64,000 nucleotides of DNA from a bacterium (GCA_030824555.1 JAVBXK010000027.1:61994-125993), one strand, 5' to 3'; positions 31,072 to 40,079 are shown, counted from the first letter of the stretch. Notes: generated by a model from the sequence alone, not told the origin. A program made the numbers and translations.

Positions 31072-31361
31072 CGACCGCCCACGACCTGGCTGTGCGCCGG
31101 CATGAACTGGTGGGCCGCTCGCGCACTTTGCGTGCGCAACTGGTGGCCGATACCCAGGCGCTTGCCCCGATGCTGGCTGGCGTTGACCGCGTGCGTGGCG
31201 GCATCCAGTGGTTGAAGCAAAACCCCCTGTGGCTGGGTGTGGCCGTGGCCGCACTGGTGGTGTGGCGGCCCAGCCGCCTGTGGCGCTGGGGCGGCAAGGC
31301 CTGGACCGCCTGGCGGTTCTGGCAGCGCCTGCAAGCCACTTGGCAAACGTCACCGCGCTGA
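31068..31361 (+). CDS. YqjK-like protein
   Basis: This 97-residue protein starts at a GTG overlapping the previous stop codon. The N-terminal half is an Arg-rich helix (VRRHELVGRSRTLRAQL), followed by one hydrophobic segment (PLWLGVAVAALVVW) and a Trp/Arg-rich tail. Size, layout and position after the DUF883 and YqjE-like genes support the YqjK assignment. Function is unknown. Confidence 0.75.
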   Translation: MTTAHDLAVRRHELVGRSRTLRAQLVADTQALAPMLAGVDRVRGGIQWLKQNPLWLGVAVAALVVWRPSRLWRWGGKAWTAWRFWQRLQATWQTSPR

Positions 31362-31420
31362 TTTTTCAAGCAAAAACAGGCTTTACCGCTTGTATGGCAA
31401 CGCTTGATAGCTACAAAATT
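31362..31420 (-). repeat. Dispersed ~50-base repeat, copy 5 (covers the nudB start)
   Basis: Reverse-orientation copy: aaaacaggctttaccgcttg, then cgcttgatagcta. It contains the ATG of nudB (31394), so the nudB ribosome binding region and first codons derive from the element. Confidence 0.7.
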
Positions 31421-31858
31421 CCGCAATCTGTGCTGGTGGTGATGTTCACCCCGGCCTGGGACGTGTTGCTGTTGAACCGGGCCGACAACCCGGGTTTTTG
31501 GCAGTCCGTCACCGGCTCCAAAGACCATGCTGAAGAGCCTTGGCATGTCACGGCAGCACGCGAGGTACGCGAAGAAACCGGTATCAGCGTCGAAGCCCCC
31601 GGCCACGCGCTGACCGACTGGTGGCTGGAAAACGTGTACGACATCTACCCCAGCTGGCGCCACCGGTATGCACCTGGCGTGGTGTTCAACACCGAACGCG
31701 TGTTTGGGCTGGCATTGCCCGCGCAGGTGCCCGTTGTGCTGAGCCCGCGCGAGCACACAGACAGCGTGTGGTTGCCGTGGCGTGCGGCGGCTGAGCGGTG
31801 CAGCTCGGCGTCCAATGCCGAGGCCATCCTGCACCTGCCCGCATGGGGGCAGCGCTGA
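31394..31858 (+). CDS. nudB: Dihydroneopterin triphosphate diphosphatase
   Basis: This 154-residue Nudix hydrolase removes pyrophosphate from dihydroneopterin triphosphate in folate synthesis, one step after FolE (encoded about 2.8 kb downstream). The Nudix box fits exactly: G, five residues, E, seven residues, REVREETGI (residues 40-62). KIPQSVLVVMFTPAWDVLLLNRADNPGFWQSVTGS is typical of NudB. The ATG at 31394 lies within a dispersed repeat, and no good ribosome binding site precedes it. Confidence 0.88.
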   Translation: MATLDSYKIPQSVLVVMFTPAWDVLLLNRADNPGFWQSVTGSKDHAEEPWHVTAAREVREETGISVEAPGHALTDWWLENVYDIYPSWRHRYAPGVVFNTERVFGLALPAQVPVVLSPREHTDSVWLPWRAAAERCSSASNAEAILHLPAWGQR

Positions 31859-31904
31859 CAGTGCGCTTCACTGCACGGGTACGGCTGGTGGCATCATTCG
31901 CAGC

Positions 31905-32633
31905 ATGAGTACCCTGCGCATTGCCACTTACAACATCCACAAAGGCGTACAAGGTCTGGGGCCCGCCAAGCGGCTGGAAATCCACAATCTGGTGCACGCG
32001 GTCGAGCAGTTCGATGCCGACCTGGTGTGCCTGCAAGAGGTGCGCAGCCACCACCGCAAGCTGGCCAGGCATTTCCCCGGCTGGCCGGAACAGGGCCAGG
32101 CCGACTACCTGCTGCCCGAGGGCTACGAGGCCGTCTACCGCACCAATGCCCTGACCCGCCACGGCGAGCACGGCAATGCCTTGCTCAGCCGCTGGCCCGT
32201 GGTGTCCACAGGGCATGAGGATGTGTCGGACCACCGTTTCGAGCAGCGCGGCCTGTTGCACGTGGTGGTGCAGGTGGAGGGTGTTGCGGTGCACGTCATC
32301 GTTGTGCACCTGGGCCTGTTGGCCGCCAGCCGCGACCGGCAAGTCGAGCGCATGGGGCGCTACCTGGCGCGCGAGGTGCCCGCGCACGAGCGGCTGGTGG
32401 TGGCCGGCGATTTCAACGACTGGGGCGACCGGCTGCACCAGCCCATGGCTGACCTGGACTTGCGCACGTTCGAAGGCATTCGGCTGGCCACCTTCCCATC
32501 GCGCCTGCCAGTGCTGCACCTGGACCGCATCTACACCCGGGGCCTGCAGCCCTTGCACGCACAGGTGCCGCGTGGCAGGGCGTGGTCGCGCATGTCGGAC
32601 CATTTGCCATTGATCGCGGAGTTTGGCCTGTGA
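31905..32633 (+). CDS. Endonuclease/exonuclease/phosphatase family protein
   Basis: The protein has 242 residues with the EEP fold. ATYNIHKG is near residue 8, LQEVRS near 42 (metal-binding Glu), VAGDFNDW near 166 and MSDHLPLIAEF at the end (catalytic Asp-His). Such proteins cleave nucleic acid or phosphate esters; the substrate is unknown. No signal peptide is present. It is located between nudB and clsB, a common order in Burkholderiales, and a role in membrane lipid turnover is possible but unproven. Confidence 0.88.
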   Translation: MSTLRIATYNIHKGVQGLGPAKRLEIHNLVHAVEQFDADLVCLQEVRSHHRKLARHFPGWPEQGQADYLLPEGYEAVYRTNALTRHGEHGNALLSRWPVVSTGHEDVSDHRFEQRGLLHVVVQVEGVAVHVIVVHLGLLAASRDRQVERMGRYLAREVPAHERLVVAGDFNDWGDRLHQPMADLDLRTFEGIRLATFPSRLPVLHLDRIYTRGLQPLHAQVPRGRAWSRMSDHLPLIAEFGL

Positions 32634-32669
32634 AGCCGGGATCGTGGGCCGTCAGCGGTGTTGTTCGGG

Positions 32670-34001
32670 ATGGGGGTGACTGCACCCGCAGCGATGGTGA
32701 GCGGGATGGCTGCCACTGACATCCCGACACGCATGCCCACAGGTCTGCAACCCGGTAACAGCCTGGTGCTGCTGCCGGGTGGCGAAGCGCTGTTCGCCGC
32801 GCTGGTCGAGGCCATGGATGCCGCGCAGCAGTCCATCCACCTGGAAACCTATATTTTTGATTTTCAAGGAGCCCCGTTGGCCGTGGCCGAGGCCTTGGCG
32901 CGGGCCGCCCGTCGGGGTGTGGCGGTGCGCCTGGTGGTGGATGGCGTGGGCACCGGGCCGCCACCGCCAGCGTGGCAGCAGCGCTTCGATGCAGCGGGCG
33001 TTCAATGCCGGGTGTTTGCGCCACTGGGGCGGTTGGGTCTGTTGTTACCCAGCCGCTGGCGGCGCCTGCACCGCAAGCTGTGTGTGGTGGATGGCACCAT
33101 CGGGTTTTGCGGTGGCATCAACCTGATCGATGACTATTCAGACCCGCGTGACGGGGTGTTGGGCTTCCCCCGATTCGACTTTGCCGTGTGCTGCACCGGC
33201 CCGCTGGTGGACGCCATGGAAGCCACCATGCTGCAACTGTGGTGGCGGCTGCTGGCCGCCAGCAAGGCCCGGCAACGCCAGTTCAAGGCCGCGTGGCAGG
33301 CGTTCCGTGCGGTGCCCCGGTTGGGCGGCAGCGGCTCGTCAGCAGGGCTGACCGATGCCGTGTGGTACGCCGCACAACCCCGCCACCTGCCGTCCACCCA
33401 CCCGGCGCGCCCGCCGCACGTGACCGACGCGACCGCCATGCTGGTGCTGCGCGACAACATCTGGCACCGCAGCGACATCGAGCGGGCGTACCTGAAGGCC
33501 GTGGGCGACGCCCGCACCGAGGTGCTGCTGGCCAATGCCTACTTCGTGCCGGGCCGCCGCCTGCGCAAGGCACTGATGCTGGCCGTGCGCCGGGGCGTGC
33601 GCGTGCGCGTGCTGCTGCAAGGGCGTTACGAGGGCTTCATGCAATACCACGCGGCGCGGCCGGTGTACAAGCAGATGCTGGATGCGGGCATCGACATCCG
33701 TGAATACACCCCCAGTGCCCTGCATGCCAAGGTGGCCGTGGTCGATGGCACATGGGCCACCGTGGGCTCCAGCAACCTCGACCCGTTGAGCCTGCTGCTG
33801 GCACGCGAGGCCAATGTGGTCACGGTCGATCCCCGGTTCGCGGCCGATTTGCGTCAGCGGGTGGACCAGGCGCTGGCACATGGCTCGCAGGCCATTGACC
33901 ACGGTGCATTGCTCAACCGCCCCTGGCACCAGCGTGCGCTGGACCGCCTGGCCTTCGGGCTGATGCGCGCGCTGCTGTTTCTCAGTGGGCACCGGTATTG
34001 A
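32670..34001 (+). CDS. clsB: Cardiolipin synthase B
   Basis: This phospholipase D-superfamily enzyme makes cardiolipin. Two HKD motifs are present: HRKLCVVDGTIGFCGG near residue 132 and HAKVAVVDGTWATVGSSN near residue 350. Length is about 440 residues. No transmembrane helices are seen at the N-terminus, which favours ClsB over ClsA. The start is unclear: GTG 32658, ATG 32670 and ATGs at 32694, 32709 and 32733 are in frame, none with a good ribosome binding site. Similarity to the family begins near the 32733 start. Confidence 0.88.
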   Translation: MGVTAPAAMVSGMAATDIPTRMPTGLQPGNSLVLLPGGEALFAALVEAMDAAQQSIHLETYIFDFQGAPLAVAEALARAARRGVAVRLVVDGVGTGPPPPAWQQRFDAAGVQCRVFAPLGRLGLLLPSRWRRLHRKLCVVDGTIGFCGGINLIDDYSDPRDGVLGFPRFDFAVCCTGPLVDAMEATMLQLWWRLLAASKARQRQFKAAWQAFRAVPRLGGSGSSAGLTDAVWYAAQPRHLPSTHPARPPHVTDATAMLVLRDNIWHRSDIERAYLKAVGDARTEVLLANAYFVPGRRLRKALMLAVRRGVRVRVLLQGRYEGFMQYHAARPVYKQMLDAGIDIREYTPSALHAKVAVVDGTWATVGSSNLDPLSLLLAREANVVTVDPRFAADLRQRVDQALAHGSQAIDHGALLNRPWHQRALDRLAFGLMRALLFLSGHRY

Positions 34002-34043
34002 GGGGGGGCTTGCGGCGCACCTCACACAACCGTGCGTTTATCA

Positions 34044-34100
34044 AATTTGATAGCTGCTATCACTTTGTGTAAAAGCGCTGGGTGCCAAAAACATTTAAAT
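34044..34100 (+). repeat. Dispersed ~50-base repeat, copy 6 (5' of folE)
   Basis: Forward copy: tttgatagctgctatca, then aaaagcgctgggtgcc and an A/T-rich end. It lies about 110 bases before the folE start. Confidence 0.7.
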
Positions 34101-34208
34101 TTTGTGGTCATTTGAAAGCGCACAGACACCCGTGACCCGAGTGGTAGCATGCTCTGCAAAGGTGCTGCAAGCCTGCGGTGCCACCCATTTCCAACGTTCA
34201 ACCCCACC

Positions 34209-34910
34209 ATGACTGTTGCTGACAACGACGAGGGCACACCGGTGTCCGTCAAGATTCGGGAGCGCCTCAAGGCCTCGCGCCAGCGTTTCCATTCCAACGA
34301 CAACATTGCCGAATTCATCCAGCCAGGCGAACTCGACGCGCTGCTCGACGAGGTGACCGTCAAGATGCAAGGCGTGCTCGACAGCATGGTCATCGACACC
34401 GAGAACGACCACAACACGGCCGACACCGCCCGTCGCGTGGCCAAGATGTACCTGACCGAAGTGTTCAAGGGCCGCTACGTGCAAGGCCCGGCGGTCACCG
34501 AATTTCCGAACGCCGAGCACCTGAACGAGCTGATGATCGTTGGCCCCATCACCGTGCGCAGCGCCTGCAGTCATCACCTGTGCCCGGTCGTTGGCCAAGT
34601 GTGGATCGGGGTGCTGCCCAACGAACACACCAACGTCATCGGGCTGTCCAAATTCGCCCGCATGGCCGAGTGGATCATGGGCCGCCCGCAAATTCAGGAG
34701 GAAGCCGTGGTGCAACTGGCCGACCTGATCCAGGAAAAAACCTCCCCCGATGGCCTGGCCATCGTCATGGAGGCCACTCATTTCTGCATGGGTTGGCGTG
34801 GTGTGAAGGACATGGACAGCAAAATGATCAACTCGGTCATGCGCGGCGTGTTCCTGAAAGACCCCAACCTGCGCCGCGAGTTTTTGTCCCTCATTCCCCG
34901 AAAAGGCTGA
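34209..34910 (+). CDS. folE: GTP cyclohydrolase I
   Basis: It converts GTP to dihydroneopterin triphosphate, the entry step of folate synthesis. It has 233 residues. Zinc ligands fit SACSHHLCP near residue 120 and the Cys of THFCMGW near 195; the C-terminal RGVFLKDPNLRREFLSL is typical. The start at ATG 34209 gives an N-terminal extension of about 25 residues before the conserved core. A short BLUF photoreceptor gene follows after five bases. Confidence 0.95.
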   Translation: MTVADNDEGTPVSVKIRERLKASRQRFHSNDNIAEFIQPGELDALLDEVTVKMQGVLDSMVIDTENDHNTADTARRVAKMYLTEVFKGRYVQGPAVTEFPNAEHLNELMIVGPITVRSACSHHLCPVVGQVWIGVLPNEHTNVIGLSKFARMAEWIMGRPQIQEEAVVQLADLIQEKTSPDGLAIVMEATHFCMGWRGVKDMDSKMINSVMRGVFLKDPNLRREFLSLIPRKG

Positions 34911-34915
34911 ACACC

Positions 34916-35341
34916 ATGCTGACCCGTTTGCTTTACGTGAGCCGTGCCGTGGACAAGGACGACAAAACCGCCATCGACTCCATCTTGGCCAGTGCCCGCC
35001 ATCACAACCCCGACAACGGCATCACCGGCGTGCTGTGCTACGGCGGTGGCATTTTTCTGCAGGCCATCGAAGGTGGGCGCTGTGCGGTCAATGAGTTGTA
35101 CGCCCAGATCATCCGCGACCCTCGCCACACCTCGGTGCAGTTGCTGCATTACGAAGAAATTTGCGAGCGTCGCTTCGGCGGTTGGACCATGGGGCAGGTC
35201 AACCTGGCCAAGCTGAACACCTCCATCGTGCTGAAGTACTCCGAGCGCCCCGAGTTCGATCCCTACGGCGTGTCCGGCAAAGTCAGCCTGGCGCTGCTGG
35301 AAGAGCTGATGGCCACGGCCTCCATCGTTGGCCGGGTGTGA
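34916..35341 (+). CDS. Short BLUF domain blue-light photoreceptor
   Basis: This 141-residue protein is a BLUF domain with a short C-terminal tail and no output domain. The residues that matter in AppA are all present with a constant offset of 14: Tyr7, Asn31, Gln49, Trp90 and Met92, so an FAD-binding, light-active photocycle is likely. Short BLUF proteins signal by protein contacts. It starts five bases after folE, suggesting co-transcription with a GTP-using flavin/pterin-related enzyme. The partner is unknown. Confidence 0.93.
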   Translation: MLTRLLYVSRAVDKDDKTAIDSILASARHHNPDNGITGVLCYGGGIFLQAIEGGRCAVNELYAQIIRDPRHTSVQLLHYEEICERRFGGWTMGQVNLAKLNTSIVLKYSERPEFDPYGVSGKVSLALLEELMATASIVGRV

Positions 35342-35371
35342 ACCCCCACCCACGGTTTCCAAGGAACTGAT

Positions 35372-35704
35372 GTGACCCAGTGGTTGAAACGCTTGCCAGG
35401 GTTTCAGCGCAGCGCGTCCGGGCTGGAGTGGACGCTGTGGCGGCGCTTGCCAGCCATCCTTCTATGGGGCACGTTGGTGCCGGTTCTGCTGGCTGTTGGC
35501 TGGCATTTGCTGACATCCGATCACCCGTCGGCAGCAGACGAGCGCAGCCTGTTGCTGTTCGATTACATCGTGGCCGGTGTGGTGGTGTTGCACTGGACGC
35601 TCGTGCTCACGCTGGCCATCGGCTGCATCATCGTCATGCTCATGAAGGGGCCAGCCTATGTGGCCGATGCCTACGAGCTGAATGACAGCGATCGCCCTGC
35701 CTGA
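35372..35704 (+). CDS. Small membrane protein of unknown function
   Basis: The protein has 110 residues and starts at GTG 35372 after AAGGAA. Two transmembrane helices are predicted (about residues 27-46 and 66-92). I recognise no family. It follows the BLUF gene after 30 bases and overlaps the DUF429 gene by 23 bases, so it may belong to the same transcript; a membrane partner of the BLUF protein is a speculative possibility. Confidence 0.65.
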   Translation: MTQWLKRLPGFQRSASGLEWTLWRRLPAILLWGTLVPVLLAVGWHLLTSDHPSAADERSLLLFDYIVAGVVVLHWTLVLTLAIGCIIVMLMKGPAYVADAYELNDSDRPA

Positions 35705-36635
35705 GCATGGGGAGCGCGTGAACAGGGTCGCAGGGCAGGGCGTCGAATGGCCGTTGCTGGGGTGTGACTTCTCCAGCAGCCCAACCCGCCAAAAACAGAT
35801 CGTTTTGGCGAATGGTCGAGTGATTGGCGGCGTTGTTTTGCTTCATAAATTGGAGTATTTCAGCGACCTCGATGCCTGGCAGCAACGGTTGCAAACCGGC
35901 CCGTGGGTGGGTGGCTTCGATTTGCCGTTCGGCCTGCCCCGAGAATTGGTGCAAGCGTTCGGGTGGCCGCTTGACTGGACCGCGTGTGTCCGTCAGTTCG
36001 CCAGCCAGCACAAAGCTGACCTGCGTTTGCAATTGAAGGCCTTTTGCGACGCACGCCCCAGCGGGGCCAAGTTTGCCCACCGGGCAACGGACCGGCCTGC
36101 CGGGTCGAGCCCGAGCATGAAGTGGGTCAACCCGCCCGTGGCGTGGATGCTTCACGCCGGCTTGCCCCGGCTGATGGACGCGGGGGCGGTGTTTCCGGCG
36201 CACCAGCCCACCGGGGCCGCATTGATCACGTTCGCTGGTCAGGCGGGTGTCTCGGACACCCAAACGCCATTGGCAACCCCTGCGCCGCCTCGTGTGGCGC
36301 TGGAGGCCTACCCTGGCCTGCTGGCACGGGAGTTGGCGGGTGGTGCCATCAGCTACAAAAGCGATGACCGTGCCCGCCAGACGCCTGCCCGCTTGCTGGT
36401 GCGCAAAGACATGCTGACCGCACTGGAGCAAGGGCGTACACGCTTGGGCCTGCGCCTGAAGCTCACGCCCGCTCAGGCGGATGCCCTGGTGGCCGACCCC
36501 AGCGGTGACAGCCTGGACGCGGTGCTGTGCCTGGTGCAGGCCGCTTGGAGCTGGCAGCAGCACCTGGCGGGGCATCCCAACTGGGGGTTGCCACCCGATG
36601 TGGACCCGCTGGAGGGCTGGATCACCACGGCCTGA
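35682..36635 (+). CDS. DUF429-like protein
   Basis: The protein has 317 residues. LLGCDFSSSPTRQKQIVLA near residue 26 and WVGGFDLPFGLPRELV near residue 77 match the pattern of DUF429, a predicted RNase H-fold family (first Asp on strand 1, second Asp after strand 3). The C-terminal SGDSLDAVLCLVQAAW holds a further conserved Asp. Substrate and role are unknown. The family assignment is from pattern only. Confidence 0.65.
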   Translation: MTAIALPEHGERVNRVAGQGVEWPLLGCDFSSSPTRQKQIVLANGRVIGGVVLLHKLEYFSDLDAWQQRLQTGPWVGGFDLPFGLPRELVQAFGWPLDWTACVRQFASQHKADLRLQLKAFCDARPSGAKFAHRATDRPAGSSPSMKWVNPPVAWMLHAGLPRLMDAGAVFPAHQPTGAALITFAGQAGVSDTQTPLATPAPPRVALEAYPGLLARELAGGAISYKSDDRARQTPARLLVRKDMLTALEQGRTRLGLRLKLTPAQADALVADPSGDSLDAVLCLVQAAWSWQQHLAGHPNWGLPPDVDPLEGWITTA

Positions 36636-36668
36636 CGGGGGGCAATCGAGCGCAGGTGGTGGCGCTTG

Positions 36669-36710
36669 TTGATCTGGCTCAACGCCGTGCACCGGGGGGT
36701 CATGGACAAT
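36669..36710 (+). promoter_or_regulatory. FNR/Anr-type box with matching -10 element
   Basis: TTGATCTGGCTCAA (36669-36682) differs from the FNR palindrome TTGAT-N4-ATCAA at one position. GACAAT at 36705-36710 lies where the -10 of a class II FNR promoter would be (site centred about 41.5 bases before a start near 36717). The transcript would run through the otherwise empty 36636-36906 gap into the YitT-family gene. Confidence 0.55.
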
Positions 36711-36906
36711 CGCGCCCTTGTCATCGGAGGCGTCAAGGTGGCGGTGCCGTGTGTCGGTTGCCGTGGCCCGGATGCGATCCGTGTCCGGTGGTGTGCGCCA
36801 GTCGGTTCACCCGAGCCGCTGAACGCACCGAGGTTCATTCACCTTCCCAAGCCCTGTTGACCGGTGCCACAAGCGCGGAAGCCGGGGTTGACTTCTCTTT
36901 CTGACC

Positions 36907-37587
36907 ATGTCCCACGCTGAACCCACTTCAACGCCGCCCGAGGGCATCTCGCCCGCTACGGCAACCCACACACCAACGGCTTCAGCACAACCTACCATCC
37001 GGCACCGCCCTTACGAGGACGTGCAAGCCCTGCTGGTGGGGACGCTGTTCGTGGCCCTGGGCGTGGTGCTGTTCCGCCAGGCCGGGTTGCTGACCGGGGG
37101 CACGGCGGGCATTGCGTTCCTGCTGCACTACGCCACCGGGTGGAACTTCAGCGCTTTGTTTTTCACCATCAACCTGCCTTTTTACTGGCTGGCCTGGCGG
37201 CGCATGGGCGGTCAGTTCACACTGAAAACGCTGGCTGCCGTGACCTTGCTGTCCACGTTTGTAGAGGCCATTCCCCACTGGATTCATATCGACGCGCTGG
37301 CCACACCCTACGCAGCCGTCATGGGTGGGCTGCTGGCGGGGGCGGGCATGCTCATGCTGTTCAGGCACCGCGCCAGCTTAGGGGGGCTGAATGTGCTGGT
37401 GCTGTGGCTGCAGGAAAAGCGCGGCTGGCGCGCTGGTCACCTGCAAATGGGGCTGGACTGTGCCATCGTGCTCACCGCCACGGCGTTCGTGCCCTGGCAG
37501 CAGCTGGCATGGTCAGTGGTGGGGGCCGTGGCCATGAACCTGACGCTGGCCATCAACCACCGGCCGGGGCGCTACATGACGGTCTGA
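36907..37587 (+). CDS. YitT/DUF161 family membrane protein
   Basis: The protein has 226 residues. After a soluble N-terminus of about 35 residues come five or six hydrophobic segments. The pattern ALGVVLFRQAGLLTGGTAGIAFLLHY is typical of the YitT family (YitT_membrane, formerly DUF161); no DUF2179 domain follows. Function is unknown; the family is thought to transport or export. The 271 bases upstream carry only an FNR-like promoter candidate. Confidence 0.85.
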   Translation: MSHAEPTSTPPEGISPATATHTPTASAQPTIRHRPYEDVQALLVGTLFVALGVVLFRQAGLLTGGTAGIAFLLHYATGWNFSALFFTINLPFYWLAWRRMGGQFTLKTLAAVTLLSTFVEAIPHWIHIDALATPYAAVMGGLLAGAGMLMLFRHRASLGGLNVLVLWLQEKRGWRAGHLQMGLDCAIVLTATAFVPWQQLAWSVVGAVAMNLTLAINHRPGRYMTV

Positions 37588-37606
37588 CGGCTGCGGTCCC
37601 TGGCGT

Positions 37607-38356
37607 TCAGCGGTGGCCGCAGACCGGGCAACTGTGCAGCCGTGGCAGGCGGATGTCCGTCCACTCCATGCGTCGGCCATCCAACATCAGCAGCCGACCG
37701 GCCATGGTTGACCCGATGCCGCTGGCAATCTTCAAGGCCTCGGCCGCCTGCATGGTGCCCACGATGCCCACCAGCGGCGCAAACACCCCCATGGTGGCGC
37801 AGCGCGTTTCTTCCGCTCCGGCTGTTTGCGGGAACACGCAGGCGTAACAAGGCGACGCGGCATCACGCGGGTCGTACACGCTCAGCTGGCCGTCCATGCG
37901 GATGGCCGCACCCGATACCAGCGGCTTGCCCAGCGCGAAACAGGTGTGGTTGATGGCGTGGCGGGTGGCAAAGTTGTCGGTGCAGTCCAGCACCACGTCG
38001 GCCTGCGCCACCAATTCCGCCAGCAGGGCACCGTCGGCCCGCTGCGTGACGGTGTGCACTGCCACGTCGGGGTTGATGGCCGCAATGGCCTCGCGCATCG
38101 ACTCGGCCTTCGGTGTCCCCACCCGCACCAGGTTGTGGGCAATCTGGCGCTGCAGGTTGGTGGCATCGACCACATCGTGGTCAACGACCGTGAGCTGGCC
38201 GACCCCTGCGCTGCCCAGGAACAAGCCTGCTGAAGAGCCCAGGCCGCCAGCGCCCACCATCAGCACGCGGGCAGCCAGCAGGCGTTCCTGCCCTTCGATG
38301 CCCAGATCGTCGAGCAGGATGTGGCGCGAGTAGCGCAGCAGTTGTGTGTCATCCAT
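37607..38356 (-). CDS. moeB: MoeB/ThiF family adenylyltransferase
   Basis: This 249-residue E1-like enzyme adenylates the C-terminal Gly-Gly of MoaD or ThiS. The nucleotide-binding loop VGAGGLGSSAG is near residue 35, RQI(A) near 76, and zinc-binding pairs CYAC near 169 and CPVC near the C-terminus. Nothing in the sequence separates MoeB from ThiF, and in this group one protein may serve both. I chose ATG 38356 (MDDTQLLRYSRHILL). It follows ctpA and gpmA on the same strand and converges on the YitT gene with a 19-base gap. Confidence 0.88.
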   Translation of the reverse strand: MDDTQLLRYSRHILLDDLGIEGQERLLAARVLMVGAGGLGSSAGLFLGSAGVGQLTVVDHDVVDATNLQRQIAHNLVRVGTPKAESMREAIAAINPDVAVHTVTQRADGALLAELVAQADVVLDCTDNFATRHAINHTCFALGKPLVSGAAIRMDGQLSVYDPRDAASPCYACVFPQTAGAEETRCATMGVFAPLVGIVGTMQAAEALKIASGIGSTMAGRLLMLDGRRMEWTDIRLPRLHSCPVCGHR

Positions 38357-38437
38357 ACAAAGGCTTCCAAAACAAAACCCCGGCATTGTGCCGGGGTCGG
38401 ATGGGGGCTGCGCAGTACCGGGAAGGGCTGCCTGCGG

Positions 38438-39922
38438 TCAGTTGTCTTTCTTCTCTTCTTTGCGTTCGGTCAGGGTCTTGCTCACGAGCACGGGCTGGCC
38501 TTTCAGGTGCAGCAGCGCCTGCTTGAGCTGGAAGTCTTTGTCGCTGCCGAACTCGGGCAGCACGCGGCCGCCGGGGTTCTTGCGGTTTTCTTCTTCCAGC
38601 CGCAGGCGGGCTTTTTCGCGGTCTTGCTCGCGTGCCTGCTCGGCGGCTTTTTCAGCGGCCTTGGCAGACTCGGACAAAGCCTTGTCGCCATCCTTGCCGT
38701 TGCTCAGGTGCTTGGTCAGGTCGGCTTCGCGGGTGCGCAGGGCCGCGTACAGGTTGCCTTCTTCGGTTTCGTCCACCATGACATCGGGCACGATGCCTTT
38801 GGCCTGAATGGTTTTGCCGCTGGGGGTGTAGTAGCGTGCCGTGGTCAGCTTGATGCCGGTGTCAGGCCCCAGCGGACGCACCGTTTGCACCGAGCCCTTG
38901 CCGAACGTCTGGCTGCCCATGATGGTGGCACGCTTGTGGTCTTGCAGGGCACCGGCCACGATTTCGCTGGCCGAAGCCGAGCCTTCATTCACCAGTACCA
39001 CGATGGGCACGTTTTTCAGCAGGCCACCCGTGTTGGCTGTCAGCTGCTTGATCAGGTCGGTGGTACCCCGGCGCTGGTAGTACTGGGGCAGCGCCTTGTA
39101 GGTGTACTTGCTTTCTTCCAGCTGGCCGTTGGTGGACACCACGGTCACGCCTTCGGGCAGGAAGGCTGCCGACATGGCCACTGCCGCGTCAAGCAGGCCA
39201 CCGGGGTCATTGCGCAGGTCCAGCACCAGGCCTTTGAGCTTGGGCTCAGCCTTCACCATGTCTTCGAGCTTGCGGGCGAAGTCGTCCATGGTGCGTTCCT
39301 GGAACTGCGACACGCGCAGCCAGCCGTAGCCGGGCTCGATCACCTTGGACTTGACGCTCTGCGTCTTGATTTCTTCGCGGGTGATGGTGACCGGGAAGGT
39401 GCGGTTCTCGTCTTTGCGGAAGATGCTGAGCGTGACCTTGGTGTTGGGCTCGCCGCGCATGCGCTTCACAGCGTCGTTGATGCTCAGGCCCTTGACTGCC
39501 GTGTCGTCAATTTTGGTGATCAGGTCGTTGGTTTTCAAACCGGCACGGAAAGCGGGCGAGCCTTCGATGGGCGACACCACCTTGACCAGGCCGTCTTCCA
39601 TGGTGATTTCGATGCCCACACCCACGAACCTGCCCGAGGTGCCCTCGCGAAACTCCTTGTACGTCTTTTTGTCAAAATACTGCGAGTGCGGGTCCAGGCT
39701 GGCCACCATGCCGGAAATGGCATCGGAGATCAGCTTCTTGTCGTCCACAGGCTCGACATAGTCGGTCTTGACCATGCCGAACACGGCTGCAAGTTGCTGC
39801 AACTCTTCCAGTGGCAGCGGTGCCAGTGCACCGCGTGCCGTGGCCTGCAGTTGAACGGTGGTCAATGCACCTGCGACGGCACCAATGGCCACCCAGCCTG
39901 CGATTTTGAGCTTTTGCCCCAT
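38438..39922 (-). CDS. ctpA: Carboxy-terminal processing protease (S41, CtpA/Prc type)
   Basis: This periplasmic serine protease has 494 residues. A hydrophobic signal anchor (KIAGWVAIGAVAGALT) begins the protein, with ATG 39922 as start. The PDZ domain lies at about residues 80-165. The catalytic pair is the Ser of NEGSASASEIVAG near 310 and the Lys of FGKGSVQ near 338. The C-terminus is Lys/Glu-rich and coiled-coil-like. It cleaves misfolded or specific envelope proteins at their C-termini. Order gpmA-ctpA-moeB is conserved in betaproteobacteria. Confidence 0.95.
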   Translation of the reverse strand: MGQKLKIAGWVAIGAVAGALTTVQLQATARGALAPLPLEELQQLAAVFGMVKTDYVEPVDDKKLISDAISGMVASLDPHSQYFDKKTYKEFREGTSGRFVGVGIEITMEDGLVKVVSPIEGSPAFRAGLKTNDLITKIDDTAVKGLSINDAVKRMRGEPNTKVTLSIFRKDENRTFPVTITREEIKTQSVKSKVIEPGYGWLRVSQFQERTMDDFARKLEDMVKAEPKLKGLVLDLRNDPGGLLDAAVAMSAAFLPEGVTVVSTNGQLEESKYTYKALPQYYQRRGTTDLIKQLTANTGGLLKNVPIVVLVNEGSASASEIVAGALQDHKRATIMGSQTFGKGSVQTVRPLGPDTGIKLTTARYYTPSGKTIQAKGIVPDVMVDETEEGNLYAALRTREADLTKHLSNGKDGDKALSESAKAAEKAAEQAREQDREKARLRLEEENRKNPGGRVLPEFGSDKDFQLKQALLHLKGQPVLVSKTLTERKEEKKDN

Positions 39923-40079
39923 GTCTTGCGCCTGTAAAACGGATTGAAACCTGACCGAAGTCAATATACACCTGAGAGCACACAAGGCCTTGCGGGTTCC
40001 CGGCAGGGCCTTGTTTATTCGTTCGAGGTGGAAACCAGGCCTTCAACTGCCTGCGAACGATGGAAGTTGAAGGGGTTGA

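Noticed and set aside
38321..39937. Open frame of 538 codons on the plus strand
   Set aside because: It is antisense to ctpA, a clear S41 protease, and has the same His/Gln/Gly/Val shadow composition.
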